DNA from: Gemmatimonadota bacterium
GTDB lineage: Bacteria; Latescibacterota; UBA2968; UBA8231
DNA: 64,000 nt
Reading direction: 5' to 3'
Assembly (NCBI GenBank): GCA_009841115.1
Contig: VXML01000080.1
Coordinates: 146,606 to 210,605 of the forward strand
Translations under genes and position numbers: made by a program
Part shown: one piece after another, positions 1-9,528 of the stretch
How positions within the stretch are numbered: position 1 is the first letter of the stretch
Layout of the letters: each line of letters opens with the position of its first letter
The notes under the pieces: generated by a model
The model's input: the letters and a program-made list of their open reading frames with translations, nothing else
What the model was told of the DNA's origin: nothing
Database searches by the model: none

Positions 1-2783
1 CCGGCGATGTGATCGCCAGTGCGCTTTTGGCCAATGGCGTGCAGACGATGGGGCGCAGCTTCAAGTACCACCGGCCGCGCGGGGCGTATAGCTTGGCCGA
101 TCACGACGCCAACGCGCTGTTTACAGACGGCGAACGCACGCATCTGCGCGGCGATAGCGAGTTGTTGGCTGCGGGCATGGACCTGCGGGCGGTCAACACC
201 ATCGGCGGACTGAAAGGCGATATACTCAAGTGGCTGGAGCTTTTGGGCCGCTTCATGCCGGTGGGTTTTTACTACAAGACATTTCACCGCCCCCGGTGGC
301 TTTTCCCCTTCCACGAGCGGATCATTCGCCAAATAGCGGGCTTGGGTCAGATCAATCGCGACCAAGCGGCTACGGCTAGCCCCAAGGAATACGCTTGGTG
401 CGATGTGCTGGTTGTGGGTGGTGGTGCGGCTGGGTTGGAGGCGGCTAGGGCTGCGGGAGAAGCTGGTGCCCGCGTTTTGCTGGTCGAGGAACAGGCGCGT
501 TTGGGGGGGAGTTGGGCATGGCAGCACGGTGGGAATTGCGACGAGCTGGTCGAGGTGCTCGCTGGCCTGTCACATGTGGAGATCCGCTGTGGGACGGTAG
601 CCGGCGGCCACTACGCCGACGGATGGGTCGCCTTGTTCGACGCGGTGCGGATGACCAAGGTGCGCGCTGCGGCTGTCGTCTATGCCAATGGCGCGATCGA
701 GCAGCCGGCTGTCTTTGGGCACAACGACCTGCCGGGTGTGCTGCTCGGGTCGGCCGCTCAGCGGTTGGTGAAGTTGTACGCGGTCAAACCCTGCGACCGC
801 ATGGTGGTGCTAGCGGCCAATAGCGATGCGTATGGGGTGGCGCTGGACATGCTCGACGCGGGGGTCGAGGTGGCGGCTATTGCTGATTTGCGCCCTGATG
901 TGACTCCGTCGGACCTAGCCGAGAAAATCGCCGCCGCCGGGGTGTCGATCCACAGCGGCCATGCGATTTATGCGGCCATGCCGAATAGACAGAAGAATGG
1001 TCTGCGCGGCGCAGTGGTGGCTCCGCTAGCCGCAGACGGCACCATAGATGCTCAGCGCGGCACCGAGATCGCCTGCGATGGCCTTGTCGCGTCGGTCGGG
1101 TGGATGCCCAATGCCGCGCTGCCTAGCCAAGCGGGGGTGCAATTCGCGTACGACGAGGCGCTGGAGCAACTCGTGCCACAGTCGTGTCCAGACGGGGTTT
1201 TTGTCGCTGGGCGCGTTCGCGGGGTGTACGACCTAGACGCGCAGCGGGAAGACGGGCGGATCGCCGGGCTTAGAGCCGCGCACTACGCTGGTCACGGCGA
1301 CGGCGAGGTGTCCGCGCCCCCTTCTCTTGGGCGAGAAGCCCTCAGCCATAGCTATCCGATTTTTGTCCATCCGAGCAAAAAGAATTTCGTGGATTTCGAC
1401 GAGGATTTGCATTTGACGGATTTTGTCAATGCGCACCAAGAAGGCTACGACAGCGTCGAATTGCTCAAGCGCTACAGCACCGTGGGGATGGGGCCGAGCC
1501 AGGGCAAGCTGTCTAACATGAACGCGATGCGGATCTTGGCCAAACTCAACGGCGACACCATTGCCGCGACTGGCTCGACGACCGCCCGTCCCTTCTACCA
1601 GCCGGTATCGCTGGGACATTTGGCCGGTCGGCGCTTCCATCCGATGCGCCGGACGCCGATCCACGATTGGCATTGCGAGCACGGCGCGGTCTTTGCCCAC
1701 GCCGGCGACTGGTATCGGCCCGAGTACTATGCCTGCGGCGACGCTAGCCGCGACGAGTGCATTGTACAGGAGGCTCAACAGGTGCGGGCTGGTCTGGGGA
1801 TTATCGACGTGAGTACGCTGGGCAAATTGCAGGTCAGCGGCCCGGACGCTGCCGAGCTACTTGAGCGCCTTTATACGGGCCGCTTCAAGAAGCAGGTGGT
1901 TGGCCGCTGCCGCTACGGCGTGGCGCTCGACGAAAGTGGGGTGGTGATCGAGGATGGGGTGATAGCGCGGTTGGGCGAGGACCGCTTTTACGCGACTACG
2001 ACTAGCAGCGGCGCGGCGGCCTTTTACCGCGAGATGCTGCGCTGGGCTGCGATTTGGGGTTTGGACGTGACCTTGAGCAATGTCACGGGTCAACTGGCGG
2101 CGTTCAATTTGGCTGGCCCAGAAAGCCGCGACGCGCTGGCGGCGTTGACGGACATCGACCTGCGGTCGGGGCCTTTCTCCTATCTGCGGGTGCGCGAGGG
2201 CGAAGTGGCCGGGGTGCGGGCAATAGTGATGCGGGTGGGTTTTGTCGGCGAACTGGGATACGAGATTCACGTGCCGGCTTGGGAGGGGGAGCACGTGTGG
2301 CGCACGCTGGTGAAGGCCGGTGCGCGGCCCTTCGGGGTGGAGGCGCAGCGCCTGTTGCGCTTGGAAAAAGGGCACTTGATCGTCGGCCACGACACGGACG
2401 CGCTGACGTATCCCCAAGAGGCGGGGTTGGCGTGGGCTATTGGCAAGAACAAGCGCTTCTTCATCGGCCAGCGCAGCCTGCGAATCTACGCCGCACGTCC
2501 AACTCGGCGCACGCTCGTCGGCGTGCGGTGGCCCGCTAATTTTACCGGCAAGCTGCCCGAGGAGTGCAACTTGATCATGCGGGAGGGATGGATCGCCGGC
2601 CGCGTGACCAGCATTGCCCCGGTCTCGACGCTGGGCTATCCGCTGGGCTTGGCCTTTGTCGAAGCGGATATGGCTGCGCCCGGCACGCGGGTGGAAGTGA
2701 GCTTGGACGACGGCTCGACGAGTGTGGCGGAGGTGACCGCGCTGCCCTTTTACGACCCCGAGGACGAGCGACAGAAGCTGTGA
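1..2783 (+). CDS. soxA: Sarcosine oxidase alpha subunit-like protein, 5' end outside the window
   Basis: The reading frame is open at the window edge (GDVIASALLANG...), so the start lies upstream. SoxA is the large subunit of heterotetrameric sarcosine oxidase, which oxidises sarcosine and passes the methyl group to tetrahydrofolate. The visible part begins inside the N-terminal ferredoxin-like domain (GRSFKYHRPRG). An FAD/NAD Rossmann fold follows, with VVGGGAAG near residue 137 and a pyridine-nucleotide oxidoreductase core. From about residue 550 to the end lies a GcvT-type aminomethyltransferase region (WYRPEYY, DVSTLGK, GYEIHVP). The domain order is that of the family and the length is near full. 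A gamma-subunit-like gene sits at 9529-10134, separated by unrelated genes. Beta and delta subunits are not in the window. Related dimethylglycine- or opine-oxidising enzymes cannot be excluded. Confidence 0.88.
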   Translation, partial: GDVIASALLANGVQTMGRSFKYHRPRGAYSLADHDANALFTDGERTHLRGDSELLAAGMDLRAVNTIGGLKGDILKWLELLGRFMPVGFYYKTFHRPRWLFPFHERIIRQIAGLGQINRDQAATASPKEYAWCDVLVVGGGAAGLEAARAAGEAGARVLLVEEQARLGGSWAWQHGGNCDELVEVLAGLSHVEIRCGTVAGGHYADGWVALFDAVRMTKVRAAAVVYANGAIEQPAVFGHNDLPGVLLGSAAQRLVKLYAVKPCDRMVVLAANSDAYGVALDMLDAGVEVAAIADLRPDVTPSDLAEKIAAAGVSIHSGHAIYAAMPNRQKNGLRGAVVAPLAADGTIDAQRGTEIACDGLVASVGWMPNAALPSQAGVQFAYDEALEQLVPQSCPDGVFVAGRVRGVYDLDAQREDGRIAGLRAAHYAGHGDGEVSAPPSLGREALSHSYPIFVHPSKKNFVDFDEDLHLTDFVNAHQEGYDSVELLKRYSTVGMGPSQGKLSNMNAMRILAKLNGDTIAATGSTTARPFYQPVSLGHLAGRRFHPMRRTPIHDWHCEHGAVFAHAGDWYRPEYYACGDASRDECIVQEAQQVRAGLGIIDVSTLGKLQVSGPDAAELLERLYTGRFKKQVVGRCRYGVALDESGVVIEDGVIARLGEDRFYATTTSSGAAAFYREMLRWAAIWGLDVTLSNVTGQLAAFNLAGPESRDALAALTDIDLRSGPFSYLRVREGEVAGVRAIVMRVGFVGELGYEIHVPAWEGEHVWRTLVKAGARPFGVEAQRLLRLEKGHLIVGHDTDALTYPQEAGLAWAIGKNKRFFIGQRSLRIYAARPTRRTLVGVRWPANFTGKLPEECNLIMREGWIAGRVTSIAPVSTLGYPLGLAFVEADMAAPGTRVEVSLDDGSTSVAEVTALPFYDPEDERQKL

Positions 2784-2854
2784 GCGGCTCTCGACATTGG
2801 CAAGCGCGTTCAAAAAAGTAAAGGCCCTGTCGTCAGTCAGTACAACGGGTTCTC

Positions 2855-5380
2855 TCAAAATGTCTTCTTCGCACTCAGGCTCCAGTGCCCCTCTTGGCGA
2901 TCTAGTCTGCGGGTGTATTCTACATTGAGATAGTCGAGCAGGGTCAGCGATAGGCCGAGTTCGTGGTGGAGGCGTGTAGGTGGGTCCTCGACAAGGCCCC
3001 AAACTCGGCCCGCAGCCCCATGTAGTGCCCAGCCCAATCCCCAGCGATGGGCGCGCCATCCCAGTCCCAACCGCTCGAAGAGGCCAGTCCGCCAGCGCTG
3101 TTCCCAGAAAAATCCCGCGTAGTGCCGACCTGTGTATGGGCGGTTGCGTAGGGTTTTAAATGCGCCAAAGGGGGCGACGATCACCAGACCAGCATCTAGG
3201 GTCCCGTGGCGCTGAATCGGCACCCGACCAAGACCTGCACCGGCTTGGAGCCGATAGTTGGACTCGGCCGGCCAGAATCTGCCCCGCGCTCGCTCGACGT
3301 GCCAGTCGAGCCGGGCATCTAGGCGGGCAAAACGGGCAAAGCTCCCCATCCATTCGTCGCTGTACTCGGCCGCAAGCCGGGTGCGATGCCACGCCTTGGG
3401 ATCGAGTCCCCCTAGGTCGAGCACCAGTTCCAGCGACGTCATGCGCCCCGCGCTGATCGGGGGATTATCCCTGTAGGTCAGGTCCCGGTCGGCGCAGAGG
3501 TGCTTATAGACATAACTGCTGTTGGACTGCACACTGCAGAAGCTGAAGTCTGTCTCCTTGCGCAAGCTGCTATGCCGCTCCCGATTGAACGCCAGTGTCA
3601 GGACGCTGCGTTGCTGCGCGAAGCGATACCCCGCCTCGGCGCGCCAGCGGGTTCGCCAGTAGAAGTCGAAGTAGTCGTCGAGACTGAGCAGAAAGGGATA
3701 GCTGTTGTCGGCGAGTGTATAGAGTGAGGAAGGATAGCGTGGAGCGGTGCCGCGCTGATAGTACAGGCCCGTGAAGCTGCGGCCATCCGTACCCCAGATT
3801 CGCTTTGACCCCACGCCGGCAAAGAAGCGACCGTGCCCGGTGTTGTAGCCCCCCTTGAAGTAGAGCCCCGTGCGCTGGCCGAGCAGGTTGGTGCCGCGCC
3901 AGCGCGCGCCGAAATGCAGCGCATCGACGCGGTTGACCCATAGTTCCGGCGTGAGCTTGCCCCTGGCCGCTGATGGGATTTCTACTACGTGCTGGCCGAA
4001 GAACGTCAGGCTCGTGTCGAGGTGGACCCCGGTCGCCCCGGCGACGACATCGCGCAAGAGTTCGTCGTTGACCAAGGTTTTTTGCGCCAGCGGATCTTCC
4101 CCGATTACAGCAGGCACCTCTTCGCCGATCCGCCGTTCGTGGAGCCGGTATAGTGCGGAGACTGCCTGCTCGGCCAGCGGCTTGAACCCTTGTTGCAAGT
4201 CCGCAAAAGCCTGCGCTTCTCGGCGGGTCAAGGGGTGATCCGCTCGCCGTTTGTCTAGAAACTTGTCCCAAGTCGGCGAGTGCGGTTCGACCAAGAGAGC
4301 TTGTTCTATGGCGAACGCATAATCAATCGACGGCACGTCCAACTCATAGCCCCTGAGCCAGGTCCAGCCGAGCAGCCGCGCCTGCGGCGTGGGCGCGCCG
4401 CGGAGGCGACGGATGCGTTCGCTGCCGGTTGTGGTGCCCAACCGCCCTTCGATCTCGTATTCGGTCTCCACCGGCAACCAAGCTCCATGCGCGAAGCGGG
4501 CAAAGTGCTGTTTGAGCCGGTAGCCAAGCCCGTTCTCCGTTGCGAAACCGGCCGGATGCAGCCGGCGGTTCGGCCATAGCTGCGCCTCCACTAGGGCATA
4601 CTCGCCGTCTTGGACGACCAGCGCGCCCGTCCATCCGGGCAAGGCACTGGTTTTTGGCTGTATCGAGATGAAGTAGTGGTCGTCCTTGTGGCCGACCAGT
4701 TGGAAAGAGTAGTGCTTCAGTGCCTGCGGGTGCGTCGGTCCTAAGAAAGTTTGCCCGTGGAGCGCGATTTCGTCGTCGTAGAGGTTGAACAGATACTTCG
4801 CCGCCGCAAAGACCTGCATTGAAGCGCTCACGTTGGCCGTGTGCTTTTTGGCCTTTAACTGCTCGCGCAGTCCTTTGTCCCGATCTCGATATAGCTCGGC
4901 TAGGCTCTCGCGGATCGCCGCTATGTACTGATTGCTGTAGAGGACCTGCCGCGTATGCGCCTCGACCCGGTAGCGATGCGCAAGCGGTGCCCACGCGCGT
5001 TTGCGGCGGATCACTTCGCCCATGATGCGCACTGCTGGGTCGTCGCCGTCGATAATCTGGCCCTCGACCTCGAGGGGTATCGGCTGCAAACGGAATTTTA
5101 GGGGACCGGCCTTGGCCACGAGCAACTCGGCGGGCGCGTATCCTATGTGCGTCGCCCTGAGCGTCACCGGCAACGCATCTACCACCAGCCGAAAGGCCCC
5201 CTTGTCATTGCCGATAGTCCCCCACGCTTGGCCCATCACTTCGATGTTGGCTCGTGGCAGGGTTTCTCCCGTCTCTGCATCGAGCACTACGCCCTGTACC
5301 ACGACCTCGGCTTGGGAATCAGCCGCGGAGTATCCTAACAGAAAGAAGGCGAACCAGACCATTACTATTGGCGGAAACAT
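2855..5380 (-). CDS. Outer-membrane protein with CarboxypepD_reg-like plug domain and DUF5686-type barrel
   Basis: The 841-residue product starts with a signal peptide (MFPPIVMVWFAFFLLGYSAA). Residues about 25-110 form a carboxypeptidase-regulatory-like beta domain (VVLDAETGETLPRANIEV, GTIGNDKGAFRL). The rest is rich in aromatic, alternating strands and ends in ...LSAKKTF, with the terminal Phe typical of outer-membrane barrels. The order of a CarboxypepD domain, a helical/mixed section and a C-terminal barrel matches the DUF5686 family known from Bacteroidota and relatives, whose role is unknown. It converges on soxA across 71 bases that hold no obvious hairpin terminator. Assignment to DUF5686 rests on architecture, not on a search. 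Barrel and export are more certain than family name. Confidence 0.7.
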   Translation of the reverse strand: MFPPIVMVWFAFFLLGYSAADSQAEVVVQGVVLDAETGETLPRANIEVMGQAWGTIGNDKGAFRLVVDALPVTLRATHIGYAPAELLVAKAGPLKFRLQPIPLEVEGQIIDGDDPAVRIMGEVIRRKRAWAPLAHRYRVEAHTRQVLYSNQYIAAIRESLAELYRDRDKGLREQLKAKKHTANVSASMQVFAAAKYLFNLYDDEIALHGQTFLGPTHPQALKHYSFQLVGHKDDHYFISIQPKTSALPGWTGALVVQDGEYALVEAQLWPNRRLHPAGFATENGLGYRLKQHFARFAHGAWLPVETEYEIEGRLGTTTGSERIRRLRGAPTPQARLLGWTWLRGYELDVPSIDYAFAIEQALLVEPHSPTWDKFLDKRRADHPLTRREAQAFADLQQGFKPLAEQAVSALYRLHERRIGEEVPAVIGEDPLAQKTLVNDELLRDVVAGATGVHLDTSLTFFGQHVVEIPSAARGKLTPELWVNRVDALHFGARWRGTNLLGQRTGLYFKGGYNTGHGRFFAGVGSKRIWGTDGRSFTGLYYQRGTAPRYPSSLYTLADNSYPFLLSLDDYFDFYWRTRWRAEAGYRFAQQRSVLTLAFNRERHSSLRKETDFSFCSVQSNSSYVYKHLCADRDLTYRDNPPISAGRMTSLELVLDLGGLDPKAWHRTRLAAEYSDEWMGSFARFARLDARLDWHVERARGRFWPAESNYRLQAGAGLGRVPIQRHGTLDAGLVIVAPFGAFKTLRNRPYTGRHYAGFFWEQRWRTGLFERLGLGWRAHRWGLGWALHGAAGRVWGLVEDPPTRLHHELGLSLTLLDYLNVEYTRRLDRQEGHWSLSAKKTF

Positions 5381-5639
5381 ACGCTGGAATGACTAAACAG
5401 TATAGGCAAAGGTTCCAAACGAGCACTCTCCGTTTGCCTCGCTCTCCCGCCCATCCTATCCTTAGCCAATGCCCATGCTCACCGCTGTATTGCTCTGCTT
5501 TAGCTGCCGGGCCAATTCCTGAAAGCCGCCCTCGCCGACCGAAGCCCCGACCCGTACGGTAAGGGACCTGAGCTGAATGTTTACAGGGCCTTGGTGGCGT
5601 ATCAGGGGTTGCTAGGGCGGCGCTAAGAAAGGACTGGTC

Positions 5640-7604
5640 TTGCTCCGACAAATACCGGCTGTCTATCGTCGGCGCGTAGTGCGCCGCGACCAGACCACGG
5701 GCCGGGGTGCTACGGGGCGCGCCCTACTCACCGGCGGCCTCTTGGCGGCTCTTATCGCCATCGGCGTGCCCTATGGGGGCATGGTGATACAAGGGTCGCG
5801 GCTGGGGCTTTCGTCGGCGACGCCCGCGGCGTTTTTTTTGTTGTTCGTGCTGCTGCTGACTGTGCAGGTGGCACTGGGGGCTATGCGGCGGGAGTGGGCA
5901 TTTGGCCGCGGCGAGTTGCTGACGATCTTTGCGATGATGGCGGTGGCCACGGCCATTCCCACGCGCGGCGTAGTGGGGCTGCTGCTGCCGATGATCACCG
6001 GCACCTTCTACTACGCTACTCCAGAAAACCAGTGGGCCGAGTTGATCCATCCCCATTTGGCCGACTGGATGGTCGTCGCGGACATAGAGGCTATCCAGGG
6101 CTTTTACGAGGGCGTGGGGCGCAATGCGCCGATCCCTTGGGATGCTTGGTTGGTGCCCTTGGGGCGTTGGCTGGCGTTCTACGCGGCGTTCTATCTGGCC
6201 TTGATATGCCTGATGAATATCCTGCGCCGCCAGTGGGTAGATAACGAGCGGCTGGCCTATCCTTTAGCGCAAGTGCCGCTGGCTATGATCCAAGGCGCGG
6301 AGGAAAGCAGGCTCGCACCCTTTTTCCGCCAGCGCCTCGTTTGGCTGGGCTTGGCCATCCCCTTTGTCCTCGGCAGTTTAGAGGCCCTGCATCACTACTT
6401 CCCCGCTATGCCCTCGCCCGTGCTGGATACGCGACTGTCGCTGCTGCGGCAGATCGTGGTCCTGCGCCTCGACGTCAACTTCCTGATGCTTGGCTTCGCC
6501 TATCTCATTGGCGTCCAGCTCTCCTTTAGCCTTTGGGTTTTCTATCTGATCCACGCCCTGCAAGAGGGCTTGTTGGACAGTCTGCATTTGCAGCATACCG
6601 CCGAAGTGGGGACGTGGTCCGATCCGGGGATGGGACACCAGATGATAGGGGCCTGCGCCGCGCTCGTCGCTTATAGCTTGTGGACGGCCCGCGCCCATCT
6701 AACCGAGGTTGGACGCCGCTTTTTGCGCCCTGGGCAAGACGAAGGGGAAATGGCGTCTTATCGCTTTTCCGTCGTTGGTTTGGTCTTGGGCACGGCAGGC
6801 ATGGTGGTGTGGCTGTGGCAGAGTGGGTTGCCGATGTGGATCGCTGCGCTGGTGGTGGTGGTGGCGCTGGGCCTTTTGGTTGCGCTGACGCGCATCATCG
6901 CCGAAGCCGGTACTCCCACTATTACTTCGGGCATGATTCCCGCTGGATTTACCGTCAGTGCCGTCGGTGTACCGGCTTTGGGTGCGCCGGGTATGGTAGC
7001 GCTGGGCTATACCTTGGTCTGGGTCGGCGAACTGTTGGTTTTTATGACCGCTCCTTTGGCCAATAGTCTGCGTTTGGGCAGTGAATTGGCGGGGGATCGC
7101 CGCCGGTTGCTTTGGGGTTTGGTCGCGGCCATGCTCATTAGCCTTGTGCTATCGACTTGGTACATGCTGCGCTTGGCCTATACGCACGGAGCCGTCAACC
7201 TACACCAGCAGTACTTTTCCACCTTTGCGGCCGAGCCGTCCAAGTTCGCCGCGCATCAACTACTCCATCCCACTGGCCCGGATGCCATCGGCTGGCTGTG
7301 GACCGGCGGTGGTGCGCTGCTGATGAGTGCGCTGATTGGTGCGCGCAACTACTGGGCTTGGTGGCCGCTACATCCTTTGGGCTTTGCCGCGAGCATGGGC
7401 TGGGTCATGGACCATATCTGGTTCTCTATTTTTCTCGCTTGGTTCGTCAAGACTTTGGTGCTCCGCTTTGGGGGCGCGGCACTCTACCAAAAGACCGTGC
7501 CTTTTTTCCTCGGCATAGCTCTCGGCCAGATTGTCACTGCGGGGATCTGGCTCATCGTCGATGGGTTCACCGGGATGGTGGGCAATCGCCTGCCGGTGTA
7601 TTAA
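5640..7604 (+). CDS. DUF6785/DUF6784-type polytopic membrane protein, copy 1
   Basis: The 654-residue protein has roughly a dozen hydrophobic segments. It carries the landmarks shared by three proteins of this window: YYATPENQWAEL near residue 125, an FYEG motif, a NERLAYPL loop, WWPLHPLGF near the C-terminus, and a closing LRFGGAALYQKTVPFFLG. This family is large in Latescibacterota-like and planctomycete genomes and its substrate is unknown; the fold suggests a permease. The start is TTG, supported by an AAAGGA Shine-Dalgarno sequence eight bases upstream, although no ATG lies close. It faces away from the barrel gene across a 259-base gap. The hsdM remnant begins three bases after its stop. 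Confidence 0.75.
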   Translation: MLRQIPAVYRRRVVRRDQTTGRGATGRALLTGGLLAALIAIGVPYGGMVIQGSRLGLSSATPAAFFLLFVLLLTVQVALGAMRREWAFGRGELLTIFAMMAVATAIPTRGVVGLLLPMITGTFYYATPENQWAELIHPHLADWMVVADIEAIQGFYEGVGRNAPIPWDAWLVPLGRWLAFYAAFYLALICLMNILRRQWVDNERLAYPLAQVPLAMIQGAEESRLAPFFRQRLVWLGLAIPFVLGSLEALHHYFPAMPSPVLDTRLSLLRQIVVLRLDVNFLMLGFAYLIGVQLSFSLWVFYLIHALQEGLLDSLHLQHTAEVGTWSDPGMGHQMIGACAALVAYSLWTARAHLTEVGRRFLRPGQDEGEMASYRFSVVGLVLGTAGMVVWLWQSGLPMWIAALVVVVALGLLVALTRIIAEAGTPTITSGMIPAGFTVSAVGVPALGAPGMVALGYTLVWVGELLVFMTAPLANSLRLGSELAGDRRRLLWGLVAAMLISLVLSTWYMLRLAYTHGAVNLHQQYFSTFAAEPSKFAAHQLLHPTGPDAIGWLWTGGGALLMSALIGARNYWAWWPLHPLGFAASMGWVMDHIWFSIFLAWFVKTLVLRFGGAALYQKTVPFFLGIALGQIVTAGIWLIVDGFTGMVGNRLPVY

Positions 7605-7607
7605 TTT

Positions 7608-7790
7608 TTGTTGATAGGAGAACGCATACACAGTGACGACAACGCGACGGACACCTTCCAACACAGAGGTAACGGGGCCACCACCGGCTATGAGGCCGCG
7701 CTGTGGCAAATGGCTGATGCGCTGCGGGGCAGCATGGACGCGGCTATTGACGCGAATCTGAAGGCCCTCGGGTTTGGAGACAAGCAATGA
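7608..7790 (+). pseudogene. hsdM remnant: N- and C-terminal ends of a type I methyltransferase joined by a large internal deletion
   Basis: The 60-codon frame contains [20 protein letters not shown], which matches the start of HsdM proteins that normally continue into AEYKHVVLGLIFLKY. Instead it jumps to [14 protein letters not shown], which looks like an HsdM C-terminus. About 400 or more residues are therefore missing, in frame. The bases at the join contain GACGCG twice within 18 bases, consistent with deletion between short repeats. The frame ends in an ATGA overlap with the next gene, the arrangement in which AlbA_2/ATPase genes follow hsdM in many type I restriction loci. No AdoMet or catalytic motif survives, so it cannot methylate DNA. 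It may persist as a leader that couples translation. Homology is from recognition, not search. Confidence 0.75.
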
Positions 7791-9526
7791 ACTACACTGA
7801 CCAAGAGATCGCGCGCCAACTTCGCTCGGGCGAGGATAGCGAGTGGGAATTTAAGCGGATTGAGTTTTCTGGAAGTCGTCCAAAAAGTCCGAGCCGCGAT
7901 GATTGGGCCGATGAGATCGCCGCTTTTGCCAACACAGACGGTGGCGTACTACTCTGTGGCGTCACTGACGCCGGCGAAGTTCAGGGCATGTCGCGTGAAC
8001 AGATCGTCGAGTTGGATTCTGTTCTGGTCGAGGTTAGCTCTGACGCCATCAGACCAGCCGTTCGCATCAGCACCTATCACAGAGAACTGGATGGCAAGCG
8101 GCTGCTCATAGTCAAAGTACCCCAAAGCGAATCGCAGCATGATAGTCCAAGCGGCAGCTATGTTCGGGTAGGCGGCTCAAAACGCCGAATGACAAGCGAT
8201 GAGCGGCTGCGCTTGGCGCAACGACGGGGACAAGCGCGGTTCCTTTGGTTCGATAAGCAGCCCGTGCCCAACACCGGATTGGGAACGCTGGACGAAGCGC
8301 TTTGGAGACCGTTGTTGAGTGCGGAAGGCAGGGCTGAGCCGGAAACGGCCTTGGAAAAAATGGGCCTTATCGGACGCGACGAACACGATGCGGTGCGAGC
8401 AACCGTCGCCGGCCTCCTCTTTTGCTGCCACACACCGGAAGAATGGCTGCCCAATGCTTGCATTACGGCCACCCACTACCGCGGTACGGATCGGGCCTCT
8501 GGCCAACTCGACACCCAGACAATCACTGGCCCCCTCAACCGACAAATTGCCGAAGCGGTTGCCTTTGCCGTGCGCAATATGCGCGTTGGTGCCTACAAAG
8601 ACCCGGCACGCATGGATTTGCCGCAGTACAGCGCCGAAGCCCTGTTCGAGGCTATCGCCAATGCCGTGGCCCACCGCGATTATTCGATGCGCGGCAGCCG
8701 GATTCGCCTGTCCATGTTCGCCGACCGGGTGGAAATTCAGTCGCCCGGTGCCTTGGCCAATAGTCTGACGGTGGATGAGTTGGAATATCGGCAGGCGACG
8801 CGCAACGAGGTGCTTGCCTCGGTCTTTGGCCGGATGCCGACCAGCGGTATCCAAGGAGCTGGTGGCCGACTTTTCATTATGGAGCGGCGCGGTGATGGCG
8901 TCCCCGTCATCCGGCGAGAAACTCGCGAACTTGCCGGGCGTCTGCCGCGGTTTGATCTGGTTGGGGGCGCGGACCTTCGCGTCACCTTACCGGCGGCCTC
9001 CACCGAGCCGAGTCCGGCCCGCGTGCTCATTACCGTGTGTGCTGGCGACCAGCCGCTTGCCAATGCGGATGTACTGGTGCTGTTCCCGAACAAGACTTGG
9101 AAACAGGCCACAACAGATGCGCTGGGCCAAGCCCTTATCGGTCTGCATACGGTTGATCTACCGATGACCGTGTTCACCGCTGCCCACGGCTTTGCTGCGC
9201 ACTGCGAACGCGAGTGGATACCCGCAGAAGGTATGCTCACCATTGAACTTGAGCCGCTTCCTGGCGGCGGTGCCGTCATTCTTTCCGAAGCCAGCGGCCA
9301 AATTCCGGGGCTGAAAGGATCGCTGAATCCTAAACGAGACAACCTTGACCGGACCTATCTCTACGCCTCGAACATCGCCATTAACCAAGGCCAGCAGCAG
9401 CCGGTGCATTTTGTGCTCGGCGAAGACCTGCGTCTCACCGATGTCAATGGCGTCGAGATGACCGGGAGGATTGTGGAGATTGTAGGACGGTCAGCCCTGG
9501 TGGAGTATCGGCCATTCGAGCCGTGA
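7787..9526 (+). CDS. AlbA_2 / HATPase_c_4 (RecG-like, Schlafen-type) putative nucleic-acid-binding protein
   Basis: The 579-residue protein begins with an AlbA_2 domain (about 15-130; [34 protein letters not shown]). An ATPase_c_4 region follows at about 215-370 ([41 protein letters not shown]). The C-terminal 190 residues are extra: an Ig/CarboxypepD-like segment ([26 protein letters not shown]) and an end domain containing [12 protein letters not shown] and [13 protein letters not shown]. Genes of this kind often sit between hsdM and hsdS in type I restriction operons and are thought to modulate them. Here the start ATG overlaps the stop of a collapsed hsdM, and neither hsdS nor hsdR is present, so the gene has outlived its system. 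Its molecular function is not established. Confidence 0.8.
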   Translation: MNYTDQEIARQLRSGEDSEWEFKRIEFSGSRPKSPSRDDWADEIAAFANTDGGVLLCGVTDAGEVQGMSREQIVELDSVLVEVSSDAIRPAVRISTYHRELDGKRLLIVKVPQSESQHDSPSGSYVRVGGSKRRMTSDERLRLAQRRGQARFLWFDKQPVPNTGLGTLDEALWRPLLSAEGRAEPETALEKMGLIGRDEHDAVRATVAGLLFCCHTPEEWLPNACITATHYRGTDRASGQLDTQTITGPLNRQIAEAVAFAVRNMRVGAYKDPARMDLPQYSAEALFEAIANAVAHRDYSMRGSRIRLSMFADRVEIQSPGALANSLTVDELEYRQATRNEVLASVFGRMPTSGIQGAGGRLFIMERRGDGVPVIRRETRELAGRLPRFDLVGGADLRVTLPAASTEPSPARVLITVCAGDQPLANADVLVLFPNKTWKQATTDALGQALIGLHTVDLPMTVFTAAHGFAAHCEREWIPAEGMLTIELEPLPGGGAVILSEASGQIPGLKGSLNPKRDNLDRTYLYASNIAINQGQQQPVHFVLGEDLRLTDVNGVEMTGRIVEIVGRSALVEYRPFEP

Positions 9527-9528
9527 TT

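Noticed and set aside
1857..3059. Minus-strand frame of 400 codons across the soxA end
   Set aside because: It overlaps conserved GcvT-domain codons of soxA and part of the barrel gene and shows only shadow composition.
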